64,000 nucleotides of DNA from Sciurus carolinensis (taxonomy: Eukaryota; Chordata; Mammalia; Rodentia; Sciuridae). The first letter of the stretch is position 1. Each line of letters starts with the position of its first letter. Of this stretch, positions 23,102-34,375 are shown in pieces. The position numbers were made by a program, and so were the translations under genes. The stretch is from contig NC_062213.1 of assembly GCF_902686445.1 (NCBI RefSeq), positions 56,679,268-56,743,267 of the forward strand, read 5' to 3'. Below the pieces are notes generated by a model, which was not told the origin of the DNA, ran no database searches, and worked only from the letters and a program-made list of their open reading frames with translations.

Positions 23102-23309
23102 GTATTTATCTTTAAAACACAGAGGACAAATTTAGCTCATGGAATTTGTTTTTTCTCTTTCCAAACTAGTCATATAATCACCCTGTCATTAGACAATATC
23201 ACAAGAATGTTAGTAATGCTTTTTTTTTTTTTTTTCAGGAGGACAGATATTGCCTTCTCAGAGGTTTAAAAAGACTTAATGCTACAACTACTTTTAGAAC
23301 TAAATTTGA

Positions 23310-23522
23310 TCATATGGGTAATGTTTTTGGGATTACTGGAGATTGGACCTAGGGGTGCTTAATCATGGACACACCCCAGGCCTTTTTTATATTTAATTTG
23401 AAATAGAGTTGTTTAGGGCCTCTCTAAGTTGCTGAGACTGGCTTTGAACTTGTGATCCCCCTGCCTCATCCTCCTGAGTCACTGGGATTATAGATGTGGT
23501 GTGCCACTACACCCAGCTCATA
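23310..23522 (-). mobile_element. Composite ID + B1-like SINE, antisense
   Basis: Same organisation as 19119-19322: an antisense ID half (ggagattggacctaggggtg) and an antisense B1-like half (ctctctaagttgctgagact, tttgaacttgtgatccccct, tcactgggattatagatgtg). More diverged. Confidence 0.82.
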
Positions 23523-25009
23523 TAGGTAATTTTTCATAAGTATCTTTTAAATTTTTTTTTCCTTAGTGAATCTAGCTTGGTACAAATAGATATTTATATT
23601 TTAAAAACCACTTGTGAATTGCTACTACAGTGTCCCCATTATAAATAGAAGTTACAGTGATTGAAAAAAAAAGAAAGAAAAATCATCGGATGGCACTAGG
23701 TGCTTGGAGTTCTATAGATTTGGACATATAAGGGGACTCCAATGTCCCTATTCTACTTATCAGTATAGGCATATAGGCTGCATATATCCAGTGGTGGTTT
23801 ACAGTCCTCATGGAAACACATTATTCTTCTTCCACGTTGGCACATGTTCTCAAGGTCCACCTGGAATCTTGGAATTTCAAAGTAATTTGTTTCTTGGCAT
23901 TTCAAATCATTGTGCTTGTTGGCATTTCAGGAAGCCAGAGCAACCAGTCATATATTGTCTTGGCAAAAATCCAGGTTGGTCTTAAGCAAAATTAGCAGCC
24001 CTCACTTCTAAAGCAGAAGTTATATGACACATCTGTAAAACAATGACACTTATCTTGGAATTACTGATGGTAGTATACTTGGCATCTCAATTGGAAAGAA
24101 AACATTAAGCATCTTCTGCAATGAATTTGAGAAACAATCATCTTTTTCAATAATTATCTAGAAACCAGTAATACATAGAATGGACAAGAATCAATTTTGG
24201 CTCTTTCAAAGTATGTTTAATATTCATCAAATGTCAACTATGCATACATTTAATCAGATAAAACAAATACTCCAAGAATTGGTTTGGAAATTATTTTGTA
24301 TTATCTGAAAGACCAGTGAAAAATTCTACATTCTAAGCATAACTGGAACAATTATTTGATAGTTATATGTAAATCTATTAAAGAAATATGTAAATATGAG
24401 ATAATATATTACTGAATATTAGCAAGTCATTTTTATTCAGGACACTTTTGGAGCTTTTGTACATAATGAACTGTGCTGAGAATATTTCAGCTTAGTTATT
24501 AGCATGTTTTTAAAAAGTCATATTACACATTTCTTTTAAGTCACAGTCTAGGAAATGTTTGCAAAATAAATTCAAATCAATAGAATTACTTAAAAACACC
24601 AGATTTTTTTCAAATCTAGAAATTTAATTATTATAAGGGTGAAGAAATGGATTAAAAAATAAATGTCTGGCTGCCTATGATTTATAAACTACACAAGAGA
24701 GATAATTGATTAAAAGTTTAATTTATCATTTGAAGGCCTCAAAGGGAATATTTAGTTTTGATATTAGGTAAAGATTTATTCTAGATATGTTAAATTGCGA
24801 TGCTTATAATTCTAGAAAAACTGATATTATCATTATTTGGACTTTTCAGTGTTAGAAGAGATAACACTGAGTATTAACACAATTACATTTGATTTTGTTG
24901 CTTTAACTATCCACAGAAAGGATCTTCCTCATATATTATTAAAATTACTTTTATTAAAAACTGAATTTATAAATATTATTGATTATTTCTTTCTGGGCTA
25001 ACATATGAA
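23523..25009. other. Unassigned AT-rich DNA
   Basis: A 93-codon and a 61-codon plus frame overlap at 23704-23995 without motifs. The rest, from 24000, has no open frame of note. Confidence 0.4.
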
Positions 25010-25145
25010 TCCTTTCATTCATTTGTTTATTCAATGAACAGAGGGACCACTATATATCAGAGCCATTCTAGGCACTGGTCATTTAGAAGTGAACCAAATA
25101 GGAAGACACAGCCCTATTGCAAATAAAACTATCAGTTGAGTATAA
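25010..25145 (-). mobile_element. L2 LINE 3' end, antisense
   Basis: The plus strand reads ttcattcatttgtttattca, then gaccactatatatcagagcc, then cattctaggcactggtcatt and a gaccatagccctattgc-like region. This is the usual antisense of the L2 3' terminus. Confidence 0.75.
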
Positions 25146-25955
25146 AAATCAAAATTATAAAAGTAGATATTTTATAATAACTGAAATTCATTTATTTTAA
25201 TGAGTATTTGCTATGATCATGACCTAATAACCTTTAGAAAATGATGTTTTTCCCCTGAGAAGAAAAAAGCATCAGGATATTATTCATGTGTAGTACTGCT
25301 ATCCTGCAATATTTTGGAACTCTTAGATTTTTAAGGAAATATATATCTAAACAAAAACTCTGTTCATTATTTCTCAGTTTTACTTAAATGAAAAAAATCT
25401 TTAAGTAGATTAATACATAGGTCAAGAGATTGATAAGCAGACAAAATATCGACATTCCTGTTTCTCTAATAACTTGTAGAAGCGGTTCAATTCGTTGATG
25501 GCTAGTAATTAAGAAGGATATTTATGTATTACATGTGCCAAAACTAAAATCATATTTGGCACAATTTCTTTGGCAACCATGTGGACAAACTAAATAATTC
25601 TATGCAACCAGTTATATCACTTAGTGCTGTAGGGGTTTAGTTTGAAACTAATTGATCCTGATAGGTTAGTAAGGATGCATTCAGAGGCACAAATCACAGA
25701 AGTTGATTTAAAGTCATACCAGAATGCAAGTAGGTACTTGATAGCTTCTTCCCTCAAAGACTTCTGCTTCTTTAATATTGACATGAAAAATTTTGGAGTT
25801 TCTAAGTACTTGTGCAACCATTAGAGTGAATCCATTGTTACCTTCTAGCATAGCCCTACCCTTGCTTTCAAATATCCCGGTGGGCAACTCTTTTGTTCCA
25901 AGCTAATAATAGTAATGATAATAACAGAAATGACTAATTTTTATTATTTTTAGAC
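25146..25955. other. Unassigned AT-rich DNA
   Basis: Two overlapping frames of 60-66 codons on opposite strands at 25617-25824 are treated as chance. Confidence 0.4.
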
Positions 25956-25959
25956 TACA

Positions 25960-26205
25960 AGTATACTAATGATAAGAGCAATAATAGTTTCCATTTGTTG
26001 ACTTACTCTTATAAATACTGTTCTAAATATTTTATGTGCATTATGTCATTTTATCATCTAGGCAATGTTACAAGGGTTTTAGCATTGGAACATGAAATAC
26101 AAGAAAAGGATAAGCTATAAAGTCATGCAGACAGCATGAAGATTCTAAGATTAGTTCAGTTTTACCCAACTTCAAAGCCTGTATCTGTAATTCCATATTC
26201 AAAAT
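25960..26205 (+). mobile_element. MIR SINE, sense
   Basis: Landmarks in order: aatactgttctaaatatttt, gcattatgtcattttatcat, aggataagctataaagtcat, then caacttcaaagcctgtatct. Confidence 0.6.
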
Positions 26206-27164
26206 AAATTGTTAACCCTTTTAACCATATTATTAGAAGCTAATATTATATCAATCTTTTTAAACTACAATCAAAATAATATCTGATACTTAGGTTCTTT
26301 CCAGCAAGCTTGATTTTGAGGAATTTTGACTAGAACTCTTATCAAAGTTTGGTTGAATCAGTGGATTTTCCTGCAGGATCACCTAACAATAATAATGATG
26401 TAATTTTAGGGTTATTCAAGCTTTGTTTTAATATTTAACAAGAAATGTAGAAAGATACATAATTTGTTATTCTTTGGGATTCTCAAGACCAGAAATTCAT
26501 CTTATTTCATTTATTGTGTTAACCACCAATTTCCATAAAAGTTTTGATATTATGAGAATACATGCAGTCTAAAGGTGGGGTAAATAAGTGAGGTAGCCAA
26601 AGAGTAGGAAAGGATGAAGAGGACAATGATGAAACTAAGACTAGAATAGGGACGTAATCAAGACCACCATATGATTCTATGATACGCCTGCCAATTGACC
26701 TAACACTTTTTAAAGACCAAAAAGTGAGGACATATTATCTACAAGATATATCTTCTCCAAGAGATGAAAAATGAAGCCATAATGAGAAGGAGCATAGTGT
26801 CTCCAGACTCTGAAGCATGAAAGAAATTTCTCTTCCAGACTTTAACAAAAAGAACATTTCCTTGACATTCTGACACTAAATTAAATACAGAGTTGTCCAT
26901 AAATAGCATGTCTTCTGCCCTGGTTTGTGAAAGGTTTGAACTCCAGAGTTTAAGGTTGTAGTCTCTACTAATCACTTGTAATGCCACTATTCTATGCATT
27001 GATTAAAAGCACTTTCCATTTGTTTTGATATAGATTAGAAATTTTTTTTTTTTTTTAGTGAAAAAGCCATGATCCTAAACAGGATCTTGTCTAAATGAAT
27101 GGTCATCCCTATCTTGGGTGGAATAAGTGAAAATAAGTAAAGGGGTAGAAAAGGTGATAGAAAT
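26206..27164. other. Unassigned DNA with a T-run
   Basis: A T-run lies at 27043-27056. An 86-codon minus frame (26739-26999) has no motif. No repeat assigned. Confidence 0.4.
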
Positions 27165-27330
27165 GTATTAGGAGAACCAGGATTGAAAACCTGCTTGAAC
27201 ATTGGTGGGGTGAGATTAGGGCAAGTTACCACAATTTAGTGGATGTCAGTTTCCTTTCTGAAGAATGGAGATGATAGGAATTATTTCATGTGGTTGTCAT
27301 TAAGAATAAGGATATTTGGCAAAGATGGAA
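27165..27330 (+). mobile_element. MIR SINE fragment, sense
   Basis: The order aaccaggattgaaaacctgc, gggcaagttaccacaattta, gtttcctttctgaagaatgg, then tcatgtggttgtcattaaga fits the 5' to middle part of MIR. Confidence 0.65.
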
Positions 27331-27511
27331 ACACACTATTATCAGCATTCTTTTTTAGAGAATATTTTTAAACTTATAATTTTTCATGTCCCACTCACAT
27401 TTTACTACTTGGTATTTGATGTTATTGTATGTTGTAGTAAATCAAAGTTTCATGTATGTTGAGATAAATAAATGACTGTATCTAACTATCCATGTATCTG
27501 TGTATCTATGT

Positions 27512-27535
27512 TTCTCTCTCTCTCTCTCTCTCTCT

Positions 27536-27578
<43 letters not shown>

Positions 27579-27620
27579 TTCACACATATATACATACACA
27601 TATATATCCATATTAATTTA
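27512..27620. repeat. (TC)n-(AT)n compound microsatellite
   Basis: About 25 bases of TC repeats switch abruptly to about 38 bases of AT repeats, followed by degenerate TA/CA. Likely polymorphic in length. Confidence 0.97.
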
Positions 27621-27691
27621 TGTTTGAGACTATGTAAATTGGATAGCTGACTAATTATACTTGTTTAGTAGATGTGCTAACTATAACACTT

Positions 27692-27772
27692 GAGTGTGTG
27701 TATATGTGTGTGTGTTTATGTCAGAGAAGAGAGAGACAGAGAGAGAGAGAGACAGAGATGGAGAGAGAAAGT
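27692..27772. repeat. (TG)n-(GA)n low-complexity tract
   Basis: TG-rich sequence passes into GA/GACA repeats. It generates the serine-leucine runs in minus frames 27681-28091 and 27721-27948 and the arginine-glutamate runs in plus frame 27694-27996. These three overlapping frames are not accepted as genes. Confidence 0.95.
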
Positions 27773-28494
27773 ATTCTAACTCTCTTGGATTGAAAACTAG
27801 GGGTAGTAGAAGCACCACATGTGTTTGGGTGACTTTGAGTGCCTTGCTGCAGAAGGGTCCTTCCCTGGGAGGGGACTGTACATACTGCCTGTCTCCTGAA
27901 GAAGCCCTGAAAGTGGCACAACTTTCCGCCAACATGATACTGAAACACTGGAGCAGAAGTGACTCTGGAGATACCTGGATAATGGTCAGGTCCTGATGAC
28001 TATTGCTGTGTAAGAAGTCTGAATATGGAAGATTGTGTTTGAAACTGGCACAGCATAGCTCATGCAGGATTCTATTGGTGGAAGATGTCATCAGAAAGAG
28101 TTCAGAAAGAATATGGTAGCTGTTAAGAAGAAAGTAAGCCTGAGGTAATTAGAATTGGACTCATTTTAGCATTAAAGATGGAGATTAAAAGGCAGTGTGG
28201 ATTTTCAAATCAGAAACTTGCTCATTTGGGCAGTCAGGCAATCCCTTGGTGCGCCTGTACTTTGTTGAAGGAGGTGATCAACTAGAACGAGCTGTTGCAT
28301 GTTGGCTGAAGGCTGATTCTATTTCTGCATACTAGAAATGAAATAAATGATTGCCCTCCTGTCAAAGCCTTGCAATGGTGGATTGACCTCTGTCAAGTGA
28401 GCCCTGGTACCAGCAGTGGGTAACGGTCTGGATGAGACCACACATCTGTGCTTGTGATGGAAGAAAAGAGCTGAATTGCTGAACTGGAATAACC
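27773..28494. other. Unassigned DNA
   Basis: The parts of the 136-codon minus frame outside the microsatellite show no similarity that I recognise. Confidence 0.4.
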
Positions 28495-28995
28495 CTGCTA
28501 TTATTTTCTTATTGCTTCTAGAGCAAATTGTCAGAAAATTCAGAGTTTAAGACAATATAAATTTGTATTCTAACATTTCTGTGGGTCAGAAGTCAAACAA
28601 GTATCACTGGGTCAAAATCAAGAGGTCCACAGAGCTATCTTCCCTTTTGGAAGGATCTTTGAAGGTAGGATGTTTCCAAGCCTTCCAGCTTTTGGGGGAC
28701 TCTCATACTTTGGCTCGTGGCCTCCTCCCTCTATCATCAGAGCCATCAGTTTTACATGTCTTTGATCCTTTTTCCTTTGTCACGTCACATTTTGTGTCTG
28801 ACCTCAGCTACAGAAGCTTCTCCACTTTGAAAGTTCTGTGTGATTAGGTTGGTCTGAGCTAATCTCTTCATCCCAAGATAGTTAAAGGTAATCACATTTG
28901 TGAAATCTTATTCCCTTGTAAGGTAACGTTCATGGATTCCAGGGATTTGGATTAAGATATCTTTGGAGGCCATTCTTCTGCTGCCATAAACCTTC
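28495..28995 (-). mobile_element. MLT1-type LTR, antisense
   Basis: On the plus strand: a ttattgcttctagagcaaat start, then taacatttctgtgggtcaga, tcactgggtcaaaatcaaga, ttggctcgtggcctcctccc, gtaaggtaacgttcatggat, and an end at tctttggaggccattcttct. This is the antisense order of an old ERVL-MaLR-like LTR. The 94-codon frame at 28563-28847 is inside it. Confidence 0.7.
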
Positions 28996-29429
28996 TAGAA
29001 TTGAAGAAATCTTATCTTAGACCCTTTCTTCCTGCTTCTACACTCTGTCCTCATCCTTGCCTGTTCCATGAATTTCTGGGGGTTAAATCCCACCCTCACC
29101 AGTGTCCATGGCAGTAGCAAATCACCACCCGCACCGGCACCTGGTGGCCAGTGGTTGCCAACACAGGCATCAAGAGACATATGAAGAATAGCTCATATGT
29201 TCCTGTGGGCTGAAAGGATGAACAAAATGGACCCTTAGATATTTGTAAACCCACTAGAGAACTAGGGAGTATTTGAAGAAGAGAGTATGGGGAGCAAACT
29301 GAGCTTCCTGGAGGGTCAGAAACAACAAAATTTAGGAGATTAATTTAAATATTTCTTCTCAAAAGTTAGTGAAGCTTGGACATATAAGTTAGAATTGAAT
29401 AAATGTATTGTTCCTTCCTGTAACAGCTC
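28996..29429. other. Unassigned DNA
   Basis: Nothing recognised. The small minus frame at 28995-29180 starts in this segment and has no motif. Confidence 0.4.
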
Positions 29430-29940
29430 CCCCTGACCCTTGGTTTAAACAACACGAACACTTATTGTCTCACTTAACAGAAGTCCCATGATATGGCAGC
29501 TTCACGCTTGATATATTTGGGAGCTCGAACATCAGTTCTTCAAGAAGACTCCTTGTCTGACTTCTTGTCTGCTTAGCCCTTTTGGGCACACTAACTTGGG
29601 CTCAGTCAATGCCCTTGTAGATGCAGGATGGTTGTGTGTGCTTGCATAAGATGCAATGCTGAATAGGAGCCACTCATGGGCAGTCAGAATGCAACTGTCT
29701 GTCTCTGCCTTTCCTGCTCCTTGAAACTTATTCAGTGTGGGTAGTTTCTGCATCTCTAGATGAAACTTCTGTTAAGTTCACAAGCTTCTCTTCACTCTTA
29801 GGTGATAGATGAGCCTATAATCATGTTGAGCTGCAAACACAATGGTTTCAGAGGTTCAGTCCACGGTGGGTGGACTTAATGGTGGAGGAGTGCTGCTCTG
29901 ATCATGGAGACCAGGAAGCACAGAGAACTGTAGCTGCTTT
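29430..29940 (-). mobile_element. Possible old LTR fragment, antisense
   Basis: The phrase ttggtttaaacaacacgaac followed by cttattgtctcacttaacag resembles the antisense start of several old mammalian LTRs. The remainder is not diagnostic, so the call is weak. Confidence 0.25.
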
Positions 29941-29999
29941 TGGTACTACACACAAAATTTGACCTACTATTTTAAAAAATGAATACCAGGGATAAACAA

Positions 30000-30072
30000 A
30001 TATGCACATGTATATACTTATGTGTGTGCACATGGGTGCATATATGCATGCATACACACACACACACACAGA
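30000..30072. repeat. TG/CA-rich tract ending in (CA)n
   Basis: Imperfect alternating purine-pyrimidine sequence ending with about 20 bases of CA repeats. It explains the cysteine-valine runs in minus frame 29902-30120. Confidence 0.85.
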
Positions 30073-31624
30073 GGAATATAGAAAAACATTTCTAGTATAG
30101 GGATATTGTACAAGATTCAACTTTCTTTTTATTCAACTTCCTTTTTTATTGTTGCAGGAGCCTGCAATGGTCTATTAATAGCATCCCTTAGCATATAGCA
30201 CTATGCAAGTGTTCCCTTAATGCTGAAAATTTTTCTACATCCAAACATGTTATCAATTGTCTGTATTTTCATTTTGGGAGACATTACCAGTGGTGCTCTG
30301 ATAGCATTTCTTCCTGGCATCAGCAAGGTTGTAGCAATTTTTGCATAAAATATTTTGAAGTATTCAATAAAAGCATTTTTTGTGGAGCTTATTAAAACTC
30401 AGTATCTATCATGAGCCAAGATGTCCCAGCATTGCAGAGATATATGTCTTCCACCTGTGAAATACTTAAAATCTGGTTAAATGGAAATAGTAACAATGGG
30501 TCCAATCAAAATGTAACAATGGTGCAGGCAAAGGGTAGGAAGAAAAAGAGAATGATGTGCGTGTTTTTCACATTCAGGGAGAAAACTTAGATTAGCAATA
30601 GATTCTCAATTCCTTAATGGAGTTCATTTTCTTAAGTGTTTTGGGAGCTCTATTTTGAACACTAAGGGAAATAACAATTTGAAAAGAAAGCTTTATTTAC
30701 CGAAATGCAAAGAAACAAAGCATCTTGTAAGTTTGGAATGATCATTTTTTGTTGTTGTCGCTGCTTTAATTTTGCAGAATTGTTGCATGTGCTGATTTGA
30801 TAAATGCTCCTTGAATATGAACATATGTTAGAGAGAAAAGGAAGAGACTTGATTATATTCTTCATCTGTTCAGTGAACCTTCCTAAGTGTGCATTCTCTT
30901 AAATTCTTAAGGGGAATTAATTCAATACATGATTTGGATTTCAAAGTTTTGCTTGATTTAAGTGATGAAGTAGGCTGTATTCTCCTGTCCAGCTGAGCTT
31001 GAGAGTGACTCATGCCTATCTCATTCTGTATGCATTTGCATCCAACGAATAAAGTCTTAGTCATTTTTATGAGAGAATTCTTGGCAAAAATGGTGAAGAA
31101 TACGGGTAATGGTTGATCACTGAAGTATTTCAGCATTTTCTCATTAGCATAAAGATAAATAGGATAAATTGAAAAGTTAATTCTTATTTTATGGTAGGAA
31201 GACACACAGATATCCAGAAACTTCATCCTTTGTTTTGAGAGACACTTGGAGAAAAACTGTTAGAGGAGGTTGGAAGCACTGGAATTTTGGCTTAGCTCCT
31301 TTTCACAGAGATGATCCTCTGTGGACAAGAGGGATCCATTCATTACATTTTGCAAAAGATGAGGCATTAGTGGTTTCATTCTGATTCAGCTTCTGATTTT
31401 CATTTCATCTTCCATTTTTTCTCTCTTCCAGGGTAGAACTCTCTGCTTCAGAAGGCAATGCATCCAATGGTTTGATGTCTTCCCATAGGGAGGTGAAAAG
31501 CTTAAGTTCTTATTAATATAAATGAGGTTTTAATTTCTGGAGGTTAGTCGATATGTGCCCATCCTTGAGGCTTGCTTTAAAAGGAACTATTCAGGCATGG
31601 ATTCAATAGGTCAGAGCTTTGACT
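30073..31624. other. Unassigned DNA, 1.5 kb
   Basis: A 118-codon minus frame (30870-31226) and a 67-codon minus frame (30662-30865) show no motif, signal sequence or family resemblance. No repeat assigned. Confidence 0.4.
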
Positions 31625-31905
31625 TTGCTTATCTACTTAATAATATGTGTGACCCAGAGTAATAAAATTAAAATTTTTGTGTTGAGTATCTGCACCATGA
31701 TAGTTTCTTGTCACTTCTTATTCAACCCTCATGATTATCCTTTGACATTTATTTTATTGTCATCCCTATTTTATAGATGAAATCAGTGAAGCTCACACAG
31801 ATAAAACCAATTGTCCCAAGTCATGTCATAACTGAATGGTAGGGACAAATCTTAATCTGAGAGTGTTTGACTCCAAAGTCTATGCTCAATATGTTTCACA
31901 CATTA
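31625..31905 (+). mobile_element. MIR SINE, sense, nearly full length
   Basis: Landmarks in order: attcaaccctcatgattatc, tcatccctattttatagatg, caattgtcccaagtcatgtc, ataactgaatggtagggaca, then gactccaaagtctatgctc. Confidence 0.8.
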
Positions 31906-32029
31906 TTTTCTCTGAATCGTTTCTACAGTTATAAAACTGAGGTTAAAAGTGTCTAACTTAAACTATTGCTAAGAAAGTTAAAAATAACATATGTATTGTA
32001 GCTGGCACACATTGTTGAATAAATTTTAA

Positions 32030-32165
32030 CATTCACTGAAAAATAGTTTTGACTACCTGTTATATACTATGCATGGTTCCAGGTGCTAAGGAGCAGAGTG
32101 ACGACTAATAATAAAAACATCTTTCATGTCCTGAAACTTCCTGGCTTGTTATTATGCCAGTGATG
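32030..32165 (-). mobile_element. L2 LINE 3' end, antisense
   Basis: Reads ctacctgttatatactatgc, then atggttccaggtgctaagga, then aaaacatctttcatgtcctg, the antisense L2 terminus. Confidence 0.7.
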
Positions 32166-32204
32166 TAAATATTGGAGTTGGGATGGATAGACATGGATCA
32201 TGTA

Positions 32205-32625
32205 TTAGTTTGCTAAGGCTGTTGTAACAAAAGCGCCACAAACTGAGCTGTTTAAATGATAGACATCTGTTGCTCTGGAGGCTATAAATCTTAGATCAGG
32301 ATGTTGGGAGCAATGGTTCCTTCTAAAGGCTGTGAAGAATTTGTTTCATGCCTCTCTCCTGGTTTCTGATGATTCTGTGGAGATATTTGGTATACTTTGG
32401 CATGTAGAAGCATCAATCTCCTCACTGTATTCATGTCCACATGGTGCTATCCTTGCATGTGTGCCATTGTCTAAATTTCCTCCTCTCATAAAGACTCCAG
32501 TAATAACAGCTTAGGGGCTCATCTTTTCTCAGTATGACCTCATCTTAAGTCATTAGTTTACAACTACTGTATTTCCAAAAAGGTTCACAGTTTGGGATAC
32601 TGGGGGTTAAGACTTTAACATATAT
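32205..32625 (-). mobile_element. MLT1-type LTR, antisense
   Basis: On the plus strand: tgtattagtttgctaaggct, gttgtaacaaaagcgccaca, gttgctctggaggctataaa, tatgacctcatcttaagtca, and an end with actgggggttaagactttaa. The 60-codon frame 32332-32514 is internal to it and not a gene. Confidence 0.75.
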
Positions 32626-32631
32626 CATTGA

Positions 32632-32695
32632 GTGTGTGTGTTTGTGATTGTGTGTGACTGTATGCCTATGTGTGTATGTGTTTGTGTGTGTCTCA
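32632..32695. repeat. (TG)n-rich tract
   Basis: Imperfect TG repeats between the LTR and the L1M element. Confidence 0.85.
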
Positions 32696-32724
32696 TTCAT
32701 TCTTCTATTCTTCCATTAACAAAC

Positions 32725-33306
32725 ACATCATTTCCATATCTTGACTATCATAAATAATGCTGCAAAGGTATATGAAAAAACATGTCCCTTTCCAGGGTGC
32801 TTATTCCATTTCTTTCATGTATTATTCAGCTTTAAAAAAGAAAAAAAAAGATTTTCTTAGTGCAACAAATGGGTGAACCTGGAGGATTTTATTTTTAGTA
32901 AAATAAACCAGACATAGAGAGTAAGCATTGTCTGACTCACTTGTTGTGCAATATCAAAAAGTTGAGCTCACAAAGCAGAGAATACAACAGCAGTCATCAA
33001 TAAGATTGGGAAAATAAGGAGAGTTTATGAAAGTTGCAATTAGCTAGGATGGGTGTCTAGAGATCTAATGTATAGCATGGTGACTATAGCTAATAACATT
33101 ACGTTATATGCTGCAAATTTGCTAAGAGAGTATATTTCAAGTGCTCTCACCACAAGCAGACACACCCACCCACAGAGGCAAGGGTAACTGTGTGAAGAGA
33201 TGAATAGATTAATGAGGTAGACTGCAGTAATCATTTCACTCTGTATATGCATGCCATTCACCCTGTTGTAGTACATCTTACCAATATATAATTTTTATTT
33301 TATAAA
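32725..33306 (+). mobile_element. Old L1M 3' end with inverted 5' segment
   Basis: From 32725 to about 32816 the plus strand is the antisense of the L1M ORF2 3' region (catatcttgactatcataaa, taatgctgcaaaggtatatg). From about 32818 it switches to sense: ttattcagctttaaaaaaga, gggtgaacctggaggatttt, agagatctaatgtatagcat, gcatggtgactatagctaat, aatttgctaagagagtatat, ending near tataatttttattttataaa. The flip within one element fits twin-priming inversion. About 60 bases of L1 are missing between the two parts. Confidence 0.8.
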
Positions 33307-33324
33307 ATGTTTTTATTTTACTTT

Positions 33325-33512
33325 ATTTGTAGTACTGACAGTTGAACCCAAGGATTCTTTTCTTCTAGACTACATTTTCAACCAATTTAATTTTTATTTT
33401 GAGGCAGGATCTCACTAAGTTGCTGGGGAAGGCCTTGAATTTGTAATCTCTCTGCTCAGCCCCTTCGGTGTTGCTGTGATTACAGGCATATGCCACAATG
33501 CTTGGGACAATT
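33325..33512 (-). mobile_element. Composite ID + B1-like SINE, antisense
   Basis: A degraded antisense ID half (gtactgacagttgaacccaa) then a B1-like half (ttttgaggcaggatctcact, aagttgctggggaaggcctt, gctgtgattacaggcatatg). Confidence 0.8.
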
Positions 33513-34234
33513 CTTATTTAAAAGCAAAAACAAAAACAACTCCAACATATGAATTGTGGGGGTTGAATGCATTCAGCCCATAAGAGGTAGTTTCTCAATG
33601 TAAATGCATTTTTATTTTCCTTTGTTTGGTATAGGAAAATATTATGACCAGGCCTCTGTGATGTGAAATAGGCAGAAAGAATTTGTTCCCCAAAGTGAAC
33701 ACAATGTTGTGCTGCCAGTCTACAAGCTCTGGGGACCACAGTCACAGCCTCTCCAACTAGAACTAAGGACAGGCACAGGATGTTCCCTAAAATAGAATCA
33801 GCTTTCCTTCACTCTAAGTGTCTTCCCTGAACCCTGAATTGCTCTTCCCTAATGAGACATGAATGGCGAGGTTGACGCCTGCAGCGAATGCCAGGTGGTG
33901 ATGACAGCCTTTGGCCTCTGATCCCTTGAAGCAAAGCCAGCGTGAGAGAAGATCACCAAGTGTGCTCAGGGAATGGAGGAGGGAGAATGATCTGGAGCAA
34001 TTTGTTGACAGTTTTTTGAATATAAAGTTTTCTACCAGTAAGGATAATTGAGAAACGGTCTGTGGTTGTTGTCCAAGAAAGGTCAAATGGGCTCCCACAG
34101 AACACCATGGAAATAGCAAACTTGACCATTTGTCCACTGTATCTGATATTACAAGAGGAGAGGAATTGAGTTTCAGAAGCTGATTCTTTGTATTTATAGA
34201 CTGATTCTTTGTATTTATAGCCTGGCCTTTCACG
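33513..34234. other. Unassigned DNA holding the longest open frame
   Basis: The longest open frame of the window (165 codons, minus, 33814-34311) lies here, overlapped by a 94-codon frame (33953-34237). It has no signal peptide, domain or family that I recognise, and its upstream end runs into a MIR. A direct duplication of a 20-base unit at 34180-34220 gives a repeated INTKNQ peptide. I treat it as chance. Confidence 0.4.
34180..34220. repeat. 20-base tandem duplication
   Basis: ctgattctttgtatttatag occurs twice, separated by a single a. Exact copies imply a recent duplication. Confidence 0.95.
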
Positions 34235-34375
34235 CACATTAATTTATTTACTTTTAAGTCAATCCTGTGAGGGAGGGAAAAATGGCTCATAAACTTTAGC
34301 AGTGGATCCAAATTACTACAAAATTGGTGGAACTGGCATTCACTGGAGCCAGTTCGATCTGACTCCTGTTTTCAA
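34235..34375 (+). mobile_element. MIR SINE fragment, sense
   Basis: Landmarks: taagtcaatcctgtgaggga, then gtggaactggcattcactgg, then tcgatctgactcctg. These fit the second half of MIR. Confidence 0.6.

Noticed and set aside
27681..28091. 136-codon minus-strand open frame
   Set aside because: About a third of it is translated microsatellite (serine-leucine and threonine-histidine runs), the other strand carries an equally open 100-codon frame, and no motif is present.
30870..31226. 118-codon minus-strand open frame
   Set aside because: No motif, no exon boundaries and no family resemblance; length is within chance for 64 kb of six-frame sequence.
34180..34220. Short CRISPR-like direct repeat
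   Set aside because: Only two copies with a one-base gap and no spacers, in mammalian DNA; a simple tandem duplication.
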